Of a stretch of 64,000 nucleotides of DNA, positions 44,357 to 53,435 are shown piece by piece; the stretch's first letter is position 1, and each line of letters starts with the position of its first letter. The stretch spans positions 48,311 through 112,310 of the forward strand of contig JANQJG010000091.1 in the NCBI GenBank assembly GCA_028281785.1. Direction: 5' to 3'. The notes under the pieces were generated by a model. The model was not told the DNA's origin. It made no database searches and worked only from the letters and a program-made list of their open reading frames with translations. Origin of the DNA: Rhodospirillales bacterium. GTDB taxonomy: Bacteria > Pseudomonadota > Alphaproteobacteria > Rhodospirillales > Shumkoniaceae. Position numbers and translations under genes: made by a program.

Positions 44357-45544
44357 TCAGAGCTGGACTGGCCGCCTCGGCAGTTTGCTGAGGGTCCGAT
44401 TTCCGTTCTCCGTGATCACCACGGTTTCGCTGACTGCTACCGTCCATTTGGCGTATTCTCGAAGCGTGATCGGCACGTGGAAGACCATTCCCGGACGCAG
44501 CTCGACATCCACGCCGCGATAGAGGCTGAGAATGCTTCCCTCGCCCCAGTCGGGCGCGAAGGAAATCCCCATGCCATAGCCGGTCCTCTTGCGGTAACCG
44601 GCGGTAAAGCCGGCGCGGTCGATCGCCGCCTGGCAGGCATTGTGCGGATCGGCGCAGGTCTTGCCTGGTTTCATCATCTCCAGGGCGGCCTCCAGCCCCT
44701 CCTCGCAGACTTTCAGCATATCGCGGGCGAGGTTGGGAACGTTGCCGACGAAAAGGGTCTGAAACCGCGCCGCGTGATAGCGGTTGTAGCAGGCCGCCGT
44801 CTCGAGAACCGCGACGTCGCCTTTCTCGATCCTCCGGCGCCGCCAGGTGGAGTGCGGAATGCCAGACCTGGGACCGGTGGTGACAAAAGGCTCCATGCCC
44901 ACATATTCGCCGCCGGCGGCGATACTCGCACTCATAATGGCGGCCGCAACCTGATTCTCGGTCGCGCCCTCCTTGAACGCGTCGATGCCCGCCTTCATGC
45001 CGGAATCGTTGGCGATGCCCGCCTTGTCGATCTGTTCCAATTCTGCCGACGACTTTATGCGCCGAAGCTCCTCGACAATGCCCGACCCGTCACGCAATGG
45101 GCCGGCCTCCTTGACGAGGCGATTGTAAAGATTCACCGTGAAGAACCAGGCGTTCTGATCCACCGCGATCGACTTGCCGCCAAAGCCGCGATCCTCCAGG
45201 GCGCGGGCCAGCACCGCCGCCGGGTCGTCGCCGTCGTCATAGCCGACGATGTCGGTCAGATACGTGTTTACCCGCGCATTCATCGACTCCAACCCACGCA
45301 GGACATGGAAAGGAGCCCCGCTGGCGGGCACGCAAAGGCACTGGAACGTATAGTATCCCGGGGTCTGCTGTCCGGACAGATAGAAGACGTTCTCGGCGCC
45401 GCTGAGGAGAAGAAGATCAAATCCCCTGTCCCCCATTTGTTTCTGGACCCTCGCGACGCGTTCTTCGTATTCCCTCTTGGGGAAAACCGATTCCGATCCC
45501 AGGGGAACCTTGTCCAACAGATCTTGGAGTCGAATGCCCACCAT
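44357..45544 (-). CDS. M24 family hydrolase, creatinase/ectoine-hydrolase (DoeA/EutD) type, paralogue 2
   Basis: 395 residues, the same length as paralogue 1 and similar throughout (shared FYLSGQQTPGYYTFQCL, SGIPH-TWRRR, ISFAPDWGEGSI). Metal ligands are lost in the same way (VLETAACYNRYHAARF, FHVPITLRE) while SETVVITE stays. The creatinase-type His is in SGIPHSTW. It leads the minus-strand series and is followed by TAXI-2. Its upstream region has a 27-bp palindrome also found before the DapA-family gene, so it is probably the first gene of a GntR-controlled operon. Confidence 0.88.
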   Translation of the reverse strand: MVGIRLQDLLDKVPLGSESVFPKREYEERVARVQKQMGDRGFDLLLLSGAENVFYLSGQQTPGYYTFQCLCVPASGAPFHVLRGLESMNARVNTYLTDIVGYDDGDDPAAVLARALEDRGFGGKSIAVDQNAWFFTVNLYNRLVKEAGPLRDGSGIVEELRRIKSSAELEQIDKAGIANDSGMKAGIDAFKEGATENQVAAAIMSASIAAGGEYVGMEPFVTTGPRSGIPHSTWRRRRIEKGDVAVLETAACYNRYHAARFQTLFVGNVPNLARDMLKVCEEGLEAALEMMKPGKTCADPHNACQAAIDRAGFTAGYRKRTGYGMGISFAPDWGEGSILSLYRGVDVELRPGMVFHVPITLREYAKWTVAVSETVVITENGNRTLSKLPRRPVQL

Positions 45545-46288
45545 GCCACCTTGCCCCTTCCAATAGAATTTTGTACGAATGTTCAGTTATTATACAATTT
45601 ATGTCAATCGCGAAATTCGCCTGGCCTCAGTGCGAACTCACTTTCTGGCGGAATTCGGGGTGATACGAGCGGAAAGGGGATGGCTTTTGCCGTTTGCGCC
45701 GGCAGAAACAAGCTACCCCACGACATGGCTGAAAAATCGCGCGGCTCGGAGCATCTGAACGTTGGCGAGGGGCCGTCCAGGACGGCTCGGAGGGGGGACG
45801 CGCCGACCGCTCGAACACTGACCGAAGCACGCGGTGCTTTCTCCAAAGCGGTTGCCGCGATTCAGCTGAAAGGGAAAAGTCAATGACCCTAGTGGTTCTC
45901 GTCCGCTCTCGCCCGACAGCGGAAGGAAAAGGTTTGATCAAACCGCAACATTTTGCACAGTGAGATATTGGGAGCGATGTCAAAACCAGTACGATGTCGG
46001 TGGCATCAGAATCGTGCGCTTAAGGGCAACACGGACGCGGCTGATAGCGCGGGCTGAATGTCAACAGACCCTAGAAAGGATTCCATGGCGCAAGGGTCTT
46101 TGAATCAGCAATCCGGTAATCGCTGTGCGACGCGTCATTAGCGAAGTGCTCCCGATCCGATCGTCAAGTAAAGTTAATTCGGAAAGGAATATTTTTCAAA
46201 TAACCGAATCAGATGGACCGCGTTTTTACAATATAAAGCGATTCGTTTTAAATTTTTGAAGCAAAACAGATATTCTGCAGAAAGTGAC
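45545..46288. other. Intergenic region between M24-2 and the GntR regulator
   Basis: 744 bases without a convincing gene. Nearest M24-2 it holds the candidate operator at 45571-45597. Around 45886-46074 is a segment closed by GACCCTAG copies and by TGTCAACAGACCCTAG at its right end, which could be the eroded end of an insertion sequence. The 46140-46260 part is AT-rich and probably carries the GntR promoter; ATTCGG and CCGAAT near 46178-46206 can pair. Confidence 0.4.
45571..45597. promoter_or_regulatory. Candidate GntR operator upstream of M24-2
   Basis: A 27-bp site that opens TTGTACGAAT and closes TTATTATACAA. It shares its length, both 5-bp ends and 17 of 27 positions with the site at 47698-47724. 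It lies 26 bases before the M24-2 start codon, where a bound repressor would block transcription. Confidence 0.55.
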
Positions 46289-47200
46289 ATGGATAGTTTG
46301 CAGTCAACGAAAACCAGTAAGCACTTGATTAGAAAGATTGGGCTTGCGCACCAGATTCTTCATCTGGCGCGAGAACGCGGCTGGCAATCCGGCCACCATC
46401 TGGTCGAAGAGGCCTTGGCCGATACCTTGGGGGTCTCGCGCTCGCCGGTCCGTGCTGCCCTGCGGCTCTTGGAGGAAAAGGGTGTCGTAACCCGGTTTCG
46501 GCATCAGGGCTTCTTCTTGAAATCCGAGCCTCGTGATCTCTTGAACTTCGGCATCGACCCCCCACCCACGGCGGAAGAAGACCTCTACCTCAAGATCATC
46601 GAATCGCGGTTGGAGGGCTCGACTGCCGATCCCCTCCACCAGACAGAGCTGATGCGCCGTTTCGAGGTTCCGCGAAACCTCGTCGAACGCGTGCTGGAAC
46701 GCATGGTCGACGAGGGCCTGGTGGCTCGCCGGAAAGGGCGGGGGTGGACGTTCCTGCCAACGTATGACACCGAACAATCCCTTCGCCATAGCTATCAGCT
46801 GCGGATGGTTCTCGAACCGGCCGGCATCCTGCTGCCGCAATTCGCGGTCGACCACCAAGCCTTGACCAAATCACGCCTGGCCCACCGCGATCTGTTGGAA
46901 ATCGCGGACGACACGCAGACCCGCCGGCATTGGATCTTCACGATCGATTCGGAATTTCACGAAATGATCGCCGCGTTCACGAGCAATCCCCTGCTGCTCC
47001 AGGTGATCCAGCACCAGAACCGTCTTCGACGTTTGTTGGAAATCCGTGGCTATTCGAACCGCCGCCGGATCGTCGATTGGTGCCGAGAGCACTTGGCGAT
47101 CATCGAGTCCCTTGATCGCGGTAACTTCCCCAAAGCCTCGAACCTGATGCGCGTCCATTTGTCCAGGGCCAACGATGCGGCAACATCGACCGCCGAATGA
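46289..47200 (+). CDS. GntR family regulator with two winged helices and FCD-like ligand domain
   Basis: 303 residues from the ATG at 46289 (GAAAGTGAC upstream; a TTG at 46256 is possible). First winged helix at about 12-80 (HHLVEEALADTLGVSRSPVRAALRLLEEKGVV), second at about 90-155 (TELMRRFEVPRNLVERVLERMVDEGLVARRKGRGW), then an all-helical FCD-like domain with FTIDSEFHEMIAAFTSNPLL. Tandem DNA-binding domains are unusual for GntR proteins. It sits between the M24/TAXI/TRAP series (divergent) and the DapA-family gene and is the obvious candidate for the 27-bp palindromes before both. Confidence 0.87.
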   Translation: MDSLQSTKTSKHLIRKIGLAHQILHLARERGWQSGHHLVEEALADTLGVSRSPVRAALRLLEEKGVVTRFRHQGFFLKSEPRDLLNFGIDPPPTAEEDLYLKIIESRLEGSTADPLHQTELMRRFEVPRNLVERVLERMVDEGLVARRKGRGWTFLPTYDTEQSLRHSYQLRMVLEPAGILLPQFAVDHQALTKSRLAHRDLLEIADDTQTRRHWIFTIDSEFHEMIAAFTSNPLLLQVIQHQNRLRRLLEIRGYSNRRRIVDWCREHLAIIESLDRGNFPKASNLMRVHLSRANDAATSTAE

Positions 47201-47743
47201 AGCGAGCCCGCGTTCGGGCAGCACCGGACGAAGCGCCACCTTCGTCGGCGTTCTTGACTTCTTGCAGTGCTTGTATTAATCGCTGCACTCAGTACATTAT
47301 AGGACTGGCGACAAGCTGGAAGCTCTCTTTCCTCCTTATCGGGAAGAGTCCTCGCGGACTGAAATACTCAAGTCATGGCATCGATCCTCCCGGGCCAGGT
47401 GTGTCCCGAAGACATCGAGGCGGTTCAAGACCTGCGACGCTTTCGGCGAAGACTTAATGAGGGGGCTTGGCGCAAGAAGACCAAACGGCATGGCTGAGAA
47501 CACATGGGTCACAACACCGACATCCTGACGGGCCGATTCGCTGCGGCACATGTGGAGTGCGGTCGCATCTGCGGGCGAGCCATGCCTTGAAAGATTTCGT
47601 TTCGGAGAAACGCCGCAAATGCCTTATGGCCGGCCTGAAGAGTTCTCTTGGTTTTGGCCACGGTCGTGACGTTCTCACGGCTTCATTTTGCATTGAATTG
47701 TATAAATTCATTCTATTTATACAAAATAGAAAGGGGCTGAGCG
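47201..47743. other. Intergenic region between the GntR gene and the DapA-family gene
   Basis: 543 bases with no supported gene; short frames here lack ribosome-binding sites and family features. The notable structure is the perfect operator palindrome at 47698-47724. AAAGGGGCTGAGCG before 47744 is the ribosome-binding site of the next gene. No clear terminator for the GntR gene was found. Confidence 0.4.
47698..47724. promoter_or_regulatory. Perfect inverted-repeat operator upstream of the DapA-family gene
   Basis: TTGTATAAAT (47698-47707) and ATTTATACAA (47715-47724) are exact reverse complements with a 7-base spacer. It ends 19 bases before the ATG. TTGTA/TACAA ends fit GntR/FCD-type operators and match the site upstream of M24-2. 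Confidence 0.65.
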
Positions 47744-48682
47744 ATGGTGAGAAGCATTGAAGAAGCCACATCGAGCCTGCGTGGCATCTTTAACATCGCG
47801 GTGACGCCGTTCGGCGCAGACGGCGCCGTCGAGTATTCGGCGTTGACCGAGAATATCGAGCGGGTTCTTGTGATGGGCTACGACGGTATTCTTGTCGGGG
47901 GCCAATATGGTGAGTTCGCCACGATGGCTACCGACGAGCGAGCCGAGTTGTTTCGCAGAACGATGGACATTGTCGGAGGCCGTCTGCCTGTCTTGCTCGG
48001 TGCCACGCATTCGGACGCTCGTGTCGTTGCCGAATTGACGCAACTAGCGAGCTCTTTGGGGGGGATTCCGATGGTTACGGCACCGTATGTGTCGGAAGTC
48101 ACCGAGCCTCAAGTCCTGGCCTTCTTCCGGGAAATCGCCCCTCTCAGCAAGATCGGCGTGACTGTCTACAATATGCCGGAAATCGGCTACACCATTCGGC
48201 CCCACTTGCTCGAACAGATCGCTGATATTCCCGGCGTAATAGGGGTCAAGCAGGGCGACCTCGCGCCGGCGGCGGTTGACCGGATCGCTGGCCGTCTTCT
48301 CGACAGATTCCGGGTCATGTGTTCGTCAGACCTAAGCCTCTTTGGTCCGCTTATGAGCGGATTCCACGGCGTCACCTGCAGTAACAGTTCTTGTTTGCCG
48401 GAACTGATCCTGAAGATTTATCGGAGCTTCGAGAAGGGGGATGTCGCGGCCGCCATGAAATTGCATCGCCTTTGGTACCCGATCCGCGAATTGTTGCGCG
48501 AAACCGGCCAGCCACAAACGATCAAGGCGATCATGAATCTTCGCGGATGGTTCGGCGGTCACGTCCGTGCGCCGTTGCGTGACCTGAATGAGGAGCAACT
48601 CAAGCGGTTATCGGATGAAATGGCGAACCTCGCACGGCATCCGGAAGCGGAGATACGATTGGCGGCGGGTGGCGGACCTTAG
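47744..48682 (+). CDS. Dihydrodipicolinate synthase/N-acetylneuraminate lyase family protein
   Basis: 312 residues, TIM-barrel class I aldolase. The Schiff-base Lys is K169 in GVIGVKQGD, the phenolic Tyr Y142 in VYNMPEIG, and the pyruvate-binding loop GGQYGEFATM replaces the usual GTTGE. The family joins or splits a 2-keto acid and an aldehyde, or dehydrates sugar acids. The missing double Thr suggests it is not the lysine-pathway enzyme. Its operator matches that of the M24/TAXI/TRAP series, so it likely acts in the same pathway, perhaps cleaving the carbon skeleton. Confidence 0.87.
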   Translation: MVRSIEEATSSLRGIFNIAVTPFGADGAVEYSALTENIERVLVMGYDGILVGGQYGEFATMATDERAELFRRTMDIVGGRLPVLLGATHSDARVVAELTQLASSLGGIPMVTAPYVSEVTEPQVLAFFREIAPLSKIGVTVYNMPEIGYTIRPHLLEQIADIPGVIGVKQGDLAPAAVDRIAGRLLDRFRVMCSSDLSLFGPLMSGFHGVTCSNSSCLPELILKIYRSFEKGDVAAAMKLHRLWYPIRELLRETGQPQTIKAIMNLRGWFGGHVRAPLRDLNEEQLKRLSDEMANLARHPEAEIRLAAGGGP

Positions 48683-48913
48683 GACTTTGGACTTGCGTCA
48701 CGTCTTGGTCGGCAAGCGTTTTCGAAGGTCCGGTGGTGAGGCTCAAGATGACCCCGGCTATGTGAAAACGCCGTGGGTGTGGCGCTTCCCGAACGCGTTA
48801 AGCGGGGTAACGGACAGAGCGATTTATTCCGCCGACGCCAACCACGGTCCGGAAGCCTGTAGCCAAAGAAACCGTTCCAGCCTACGTCTTGAACCGGTTC
48901 ATATCGCCGATCG

Positions 48914-49819
48914 CTACTCAATGTCCTTGCCGGGCTGAGATCGATGGCGGGGAGAGCGCTGGGTAGCCCAAGTGTGGATGACGAACGTCGCCACGATGAG
49001 AACACCAGCTGCCAACACCGGAACCGTGGGGCGCTCACCAATCACGAGCCAGACCCAAAACGGGCCAAGGACGGTCTCGATTAGCATGATCAGGGAAACT
49101 TCTGCCGGCTGGAGATACCTTGGACCCGTGTAAATAAGGGCAAGAGAAATCGGCAATATGCCAAGGCCCAGAATCAGCAGCAGCACCGTGTCAGCCGGTG
49201 TTACCGTCGTGGGCTCGGCCAATCCGGAGGCTACTATTGCGGCTAGGAACGCGCCCAGGGATATCCCGGGTAGGAAACCAGCTCCGCGAAGACTCCTCAG
49301 GGTAACGAGCGTGCCGGCCACGGCGGTGGCAGTTCCCACGGCGCAGATGTCACCGAGGAGGTTTCCGCTACCGAGGCTCGACTGGAAAATCACGGCAATG
49401 CCGACGGTCACGACGGCGATGGCCATCCACGTCTCCGTTCGGACCCGTTCGCGGAGGAAGAGCCAGCCGAACAACGCCGCGAAAAATGGAGCGGTCCGTA
49501 GGATGACCAAGGCGTTTGCGGCAGATGTATGGGTGACCGAAAAGACGAACAACGAGGTGCTTGCGCCGAAAAGACCGGAAAGCGTGAAAAGCCGCCATCC
49601 CAGGCCCCGAATGACAGCCACATTTCCGCGACCGTGCATGACTGCCGCCAGAAAGGCGAAGCCAATCCCAGAGAGGACCCCCCGCCACCACAGGACCGTC
49701 CACGGGTCGGCGTCAAGCAGCCGCAGAATGAGTACGTCCGGACTGAGGAGCAGCACCCCCGTTGACGTGATTGCTATCCCATTGAGCCGGTTTGACCTCA
49801 TGTCCTCATCTGCCACCAT
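48914..49819 (-). CDS. DMT superfamily transporter (EamA, 10 TM)
   Basis: 301 residues with about ten hydrophobic helices in two EamA repeats. Typical phrases are VLWWRGVLSGIGFAFLAAV, FVFSVTHTSAANALVILRTAPFFAALFGWLFLRERV (end of repeat 1) and YLQPAEVSLIMLIETVLGPFWVWLVIGERPTVPVL (repeat 2). Such carriers mostly export amino acids or metabolites by proton antiport. An ATG at 49801 is an alternative start. Convergent with the DapA-family gene. Confidence 0.9.
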   Translation of the reverse strand: MVADEDMRSNRLNGIAITSTGVLLLSPDVLILRLLDADPWTVLWWRGVLSGIGFAFLAAVMHGRGNVAVIRGLGWRLFTLSGLFGASTSLFVFSVTHTSAANALVILRTAPFFAALFGWLFLRERVRTETWMAIAVVTVGIAVIFQSSLGSGNLLGDICAVGTATAVAGTLVTLRSLRGAGFLPGISLGAFLAAIVASGLAEPTTVTPADTVLLLILGLGILPISLALIYTGPRYLQPAEVSLIMLIETVLGPFWVWLVIGERPTVPVLAAGVLIVATFVIHTWATQRSPRHRSQPGKDIE

Positions 49820-49939
49820 GTCGCAACGGGTTGATCATGGCCGATCGTTCACGGCGGATACCTCTTGAACCGGCGGGACATTCCGGTCGTCCACTTCTGG
49901 CTAAACTAAGATTGGATGGTTCGATGCGGGTTTCGCCGG

Positions 49940-50305
49940 TCAGTCCTCGCCCTCGCTCACGGCCGCGGTGACCACGATCTCGACCAAGGCCCCTCCCGCA
50001 AGCGCCGCGCCAACGCAGGCCCGCTGCGGCCAACGCCGCCAGTCGCTCCCGATCCACTCGTTCCAAACCTCGTCCATCGCCGGTTTGTCGGTCATGTCGG
50101 CCAAATAGACCTGGGTTTGGAGCAGGCCCCTTCGATGACTACCGGCCTCGACCAGCGTTTTGTCAATTTTTTCGAGGGCCGCTGCGGTTTGCGCCCGGAT
50201 GTCGGGGCCCGCTTCCTCGGCTGTCGCCACCGCGTAGACGATACCCCCGTGGCGCACTCCTTTGTTCCGCCCCACTGCCCCACCTTGAAAACGCATGATT
50301 TCCAT
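49940..50305 (-). CDS. RidA/YjgF family protein
   Basis: 121 residues, close to the usual RidA length. The chorismate-mutase-like fold is recognisable from HGGIVYAVATAEEAGPDIRAQTAAALEKIDKTLVEAG and VYLADMTDKPAMDEVWNEWIG; the Arg that binds the substrate carboxylate is in PQRACVGAAL. RidA proteins hydrolyse reactive 2-imino acids formed by PLP or FAD enzymes, and diverged members do related deaminations. The surrounding amino-acid catabolic genes, including a DAO-type oxidase, make this fitting. A single gene, divergent from the ABC ATPase pair. Confidence 0.88.
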   Translation of the reverse strand: MEIMRFQGGAVGRNKGVRHGGIVYAVATAEEAGPDIRAQTAAALEKIDKTLVEAGSHRRGLLQTQVYLADMTDKPAMDEVWNEWIGSDWRRWPQRACVGAALAGGALVEIVVTAAVSEGED

Positions 50306-50527
50306 TACAATCTCCCTCGGTGTTGCGCCGCGCCATCTGGTCAGGCCCCATCAATGATCCGGGCGGGATGGTAGTGTGGAGCATGGCTGAACGCCAGCGT
50401 ATTGGCAGATGGAGATCCGACCGTCTTGGGTCATTGGATATCACGCAGCAGCAACTTGAGGGGCTACTCAACGCGATGGCGATCATCTATCAAGGAGCCT
50501 TCCGGCGTTGTTGACTCGGCAAACTGC

Positions 50528-51538
50528 ATGCAGCCTCTTCTTTCAGTTCGTAATCTCTCCACCGTGTTCGAGACCGAATACGGCACCGCCAAGGCCGTCG
50601 ATGGCGTCAGCTTTGACTTGGCCGAGGGCGAAATTCTAGGGCTGGTCGGCGAGTCCGGAAGCGGCAAGAGTGTGACCGCGCTCTCCATCCTCAATCTCAT
50701 ACCCTCCCCTCCAGGACGAATCCTGGCCGATTCAATCCAGTTCAACGGTGTTGACCTCGCCGCGTTGTCCAACCGCGATATGCGCCGGATTCGGGGCAAG
50801 GACATCGCGATGATCTTCCAGGAGCCGATGACCTCGCTGAACCCGGTTTACACGGTCGGATCCCAGATCATGGAAACACTGATCCTCCACGAACGGCTTT
50901 CCCGACGGGAGGCGCGGGAGAGGGCGGTCCATCTGTTGGATCTGGTGGGGATTTCGGCGCCGGACCAGTTCGCCGACAACTATCCCCATCAGCTTTCAGG
51001 CGGCATGCGACAGCGGGTGATGATCGCCATGGCCCTCGCCTGCAATCCCAAGCTCCTTATTGCGGACGAGCCGACGACGGCCCTCGATGTCACGATTCAG
51101 GCGCAGATCTTCGAACTCCTCCACCGGCTTCAGGAGGAGTTCCGAATGGCGGTGATTCTGATCACCCATGATCTGGGCGTGGTCGCCGAGTTCGTGCATC
51201 GGGTCATCGTCATGTATGCCGGCCGGATGGTCGAGGAGGCGCCCATCAACGATCTCTTTGAACGCTCGCTGCACCCTTACACCGAAGGACTGCTTCAAAG
51301 CGTTCCTCCGGTCGATGTCGATACGGAACGTCTTCAGGCGATCGACGGCGTCGTTCCCAGCCCGTTTGAGATGCTCGCGGGCTGCGCCTTCCACCCCCGG
51401 TGCCGATATGCCCGCTCGGCCTGTCAGGAGGCCGCGCCAAGTCTCGTGGAGCTCAGGCCGTCGCACCGGGTCGCCTGTATTCGTCATCTCGACTATCGTC
51501 ATGCGACAGCCGACGAGAAGGTCGCCACAACCCCATGA
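50528..51538 (+). CDS. Peptide ABC transporter ATP-binding protein 1 (DppD/OppD-like)
   Basis: 336 residues from the ATG at 50528; upstream in-frame sequence is not ATPase-like. Walker A GESGSGKS, signature [15 protein letters not shown], Walker [17 protein letters not shown] and the C-terminal oligopeptide-transporter domain with the Cys cluster [14 protein letters not shown], which in DppD can hold a [4Fe-4S] cluster. Overlaps the second ATPase as ATGA. The permeases and binding protein are encoded on the opposite strand, converging from the right. Confidence 0.92.
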   Translation: MQPLLSVRNLSTVFETEYGTAKAVDGVSFDLAEGEILGLVGESGSGKSVTALSILNLIPSPPGRILADSIQFNGVDLAALSNRDMRRIRGKDIAMIFQEPMTSLNPVYTVGSQIMETLILHERLSRREARERAVHLLDLVGISAPDQFADNYPHQLSGGMRQRVMIAMALACNPKLLIADEPTTALDVTIQAQIFELLHRLQEEFRMAVILITHDLGVVAEFVHRVIVMYAGRMVEEAPINDLFERSLHPYTEGLLQSVPPVDVDTERLQAIDGVVPSPFEMLAGCAFHPRCRYARSACQEAAPSLVELRPSHRVACIRHLDYRHATADEKVATTP

Positions 51539-52575
51539 CCGTCTCTCCCCAGCCCCGGACAAACTCGGCGGATGCCGACGGCCTGGTCACGGTCAGTCGT
51601 CTCGTCAAGCACTTCCCGATCACGAAAGGGATCCTGCGCCAGCGGCCCGTGGGCCATGTGCGGGCGGTCGACGATATCAGCTTCACCATTCGCCGGCGCG
51701 AGACGTTGGGACTCGTCGGCGAAAGCGGCTGCGGCAAATCGACCACCGGCCGCCTGCTCATTCGACTTCTGGACCCCACCTCCGGGACCATCCGCTTCGA
51801 CGACTACGACCTGTCCGATTTGGATACGGAAGCCTTGCGCAAAGCGCGTCAGGACTTCCGCATGATTTTCCAAGACCCCTACAGCTCCTTGAACCCGCGC
51901 ATGTCGGTCGAGGACATCATTGCCGAGCCGATGGAGATCGCGGGCATCGACAAGGCGACGCGACGCGGTCGCGCACGCGAGCTACTCAAGGTGGTCGGTC
52001 TCGCCGACTACCACGCCAATCGGTTCCCCCACGAGTTCTCCGGTGGTCAGCGGCAGCGCATCGGCATCGCGCGGGCGCTGGCCCTGAACCCCAAGTTCCT
52101 GGTCTGCGACGAGCCGGTTTCGGCCCTGGATGTCTCCGTACAGGCCCAGGTGATCAATCTTCTCAGGGATCTCCAACGCGAGTTCGACCTGACCTACCTG
52201 TTCGTGTCCCACGATCTGAGCGTGGTTCGCCACATCAGCGACCGCATCGCGGTCATGTATCTGGGAAAGATCGTCGAATTGGCCGAGAAGCGGACCCTGT
52301 TCGAGCGCCGCCTTCACCCGTACACGCGCGCGCTTCTGTCGGCCGTGCCCATCCCTAAACCGGGCCTGAAGCGGGAACGGATCGTGCTGACGGGGGATCT
52401 CCCGAGCGCCATCGATCCACCTTCGGGATGCCGGTTTCACACCCGATGTCCCTTCGCGATGGACACCTGCCGGACGGTCGAACCGCCGCTCATCGATGTC
52501 GGTGGCGGGCATCACGTGGCCTGCCACCTGATCCCCGAGGGGACGACCAGCTTTCCCGCGGCGCCGGGAATATAG
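51535..52575 (+). CDS. Peptide ABC transporter ATP-binding protein 2 (DppF/OppF-like)
   Basis: 346 residues from the ATG at 51535, which overlaps the first ATPase stop (ATGA). Walker [10 protein letters not shown], signature [15 protein letters not shown], Walker [16 protein letters not shown] and the C-terminal [14 protein letters not shown] cluster are present. It forms the heterodimeric engine with the preceding protein. Its stop is seven bases from the stop of the convergent DppC-like permease gene. Confidence 0.92.
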   Translation: MTVSPQPRTNSADADGLVTVSRLVKHFPITKGILRQRPVGHVRAVDDISFTIRRRETLGLVGESGCGKSTTGRLLIRLLDPTSGTIRFDDYDLSDLDTEALRKARQDFRMIFQDPYSSLNPRMSVEDIIAEPMEIAGIDKATRRGRARELLKVVGLADYHANRFPHEFSGGQRQRIGIARALALNPKFLVCDEPVSALDVSVQAQVINLLRDLQREFDLTYLFVSHDLSVVRHISDRIAVMYLGKIVELAEKRTLFERRLHPYTRALLSAVPIPKPGLKRERIVLTGDLPSAIDPPSGCRFHTRCPFAMDTCRTVEPPLIDVGGGHHVACHLIPEGTTSFPAAPGI

Positions 52576-52582
52576 GCGGTTC

Positions 52583-53431
52583 CTACGCCAGTTCTTTCGA
52601 TTTCGGGTCCAGATGCTCGCGCAGGCCGTTGCCGAGCATGTTCACCCCCCAGACCACGATGATGATGGCGAGGCCGGAAAGATTCGCGATCCAGGGCGCG
52701 ACCCACATGCGATCCCGCCCCTCCGCCAACATGTTGCCCCAGGTCGCGGCCGGCGGCGGGACGCCCAGACCGAGAAAGCTGAGCGCCGTTTCCTGCAGGA
52801 TCATCTGCGCGACCTGAAGGGTCGAGATGACCGTCAGCACGGGCACCATCTGCGGAAAGATATGGCGGAAGATGATGAACAGATCCTTCGCCCCGTGGGA
52901 GACGGAGGCCTCGACAAAGGGCCGCTCCTTGAGGCTCCGCGTCATCCCGAAGGTTACGCGGGCATAGACCATCCAGCCGGAAATGCCGAGCACCAGGATG
53001 AGGTTGAGGGCGCTGCCCCCGATCGCCGCGACGATGAGGACCGCCAGCAGAATCTCGGGGAACGACAAATGCGCGTCGGCGAACCGCATGATGGCCTGTT
53101 CCGTCGCCCCGCCCTTGTACCCGGCGAGCATGCCGAGCACGGAGCCAAGGACGCAGGACAGGAGCATCGACGAAAAGCCCACCAGGATGGAGATGCGCGA
53201 GCCGTGGATCAGCCGCGACAGCATGTCGCGCCCGTAATTGTCGGTGCCGAGGATGTGGTCGAGGGAACCGCCCTCGGACCAGAACGGCGGCTTCAGCCGG
53301 GCCAGAAGATCCTGGGCGTAGGGATCGTAGGGAGCGATGAAATCGGCGAAAATCGCGGTCAGCACCGCAGCGACGACGATGCCGCCACCCAGCCCCATCT
53401 TCAGATTCTTGCCGAAAAGGCGCCCACGCAT
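52583..53431 (-). CDS. Peptide ABC transporter permease (DppC-like)
   Basis: 282 residues with an N-terminal helix, the FADFIAPYDPYAQDLLARLKPP region typical of DppC, then five more helices. The EAA loop is FVEASVSHGAKDLFIIFRHIFPQ. It ends seven bases from the convergent ATPase gene and starts four bases after the DppB-like gene. It forms the channel with DppB. Confidence 0.92.
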   Translation of the reverse strand: MRGRLFGKNLKMGLGGGIVVAAVLTAIFADFIAPYDPYAQDLLARLKPPFWSEGGSLDHILGTDNYGRDMLSRLIHGSRISILVGFSSMLLSCVLGSVLGMLAGYKGGATEQAIMRFADAHLSFPEILLAVLIVAAIGGSALNLILVLGISGWMVYARVTFGMTRSLKERPFVEASVSHGAKDLFIIFRHIFPQMVPVLTVISTLQVAQMILQETALSFLGLGVPPPAATWGNMLAEGRDRMWVAPWIANLSGLAIIIVVWGVNMLGNGLREHLDPKSKELA

Positions 53432-53435
53432 TGGT

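Noticed and set aside
45627..45983. 118-codon minus-strand frame in the M24-2/GntR spacer
   Set aside because: Arg/Ser/Pro-rich with no structure-like pattern; considered as transposase remnant but no motif could be matched.
47467..47760. 97-codon frame upstream of the DapA-family gene
   Set aside because: Runs through the perfect operator palindrome, lacks a ribosome-binding site and resembles no family.
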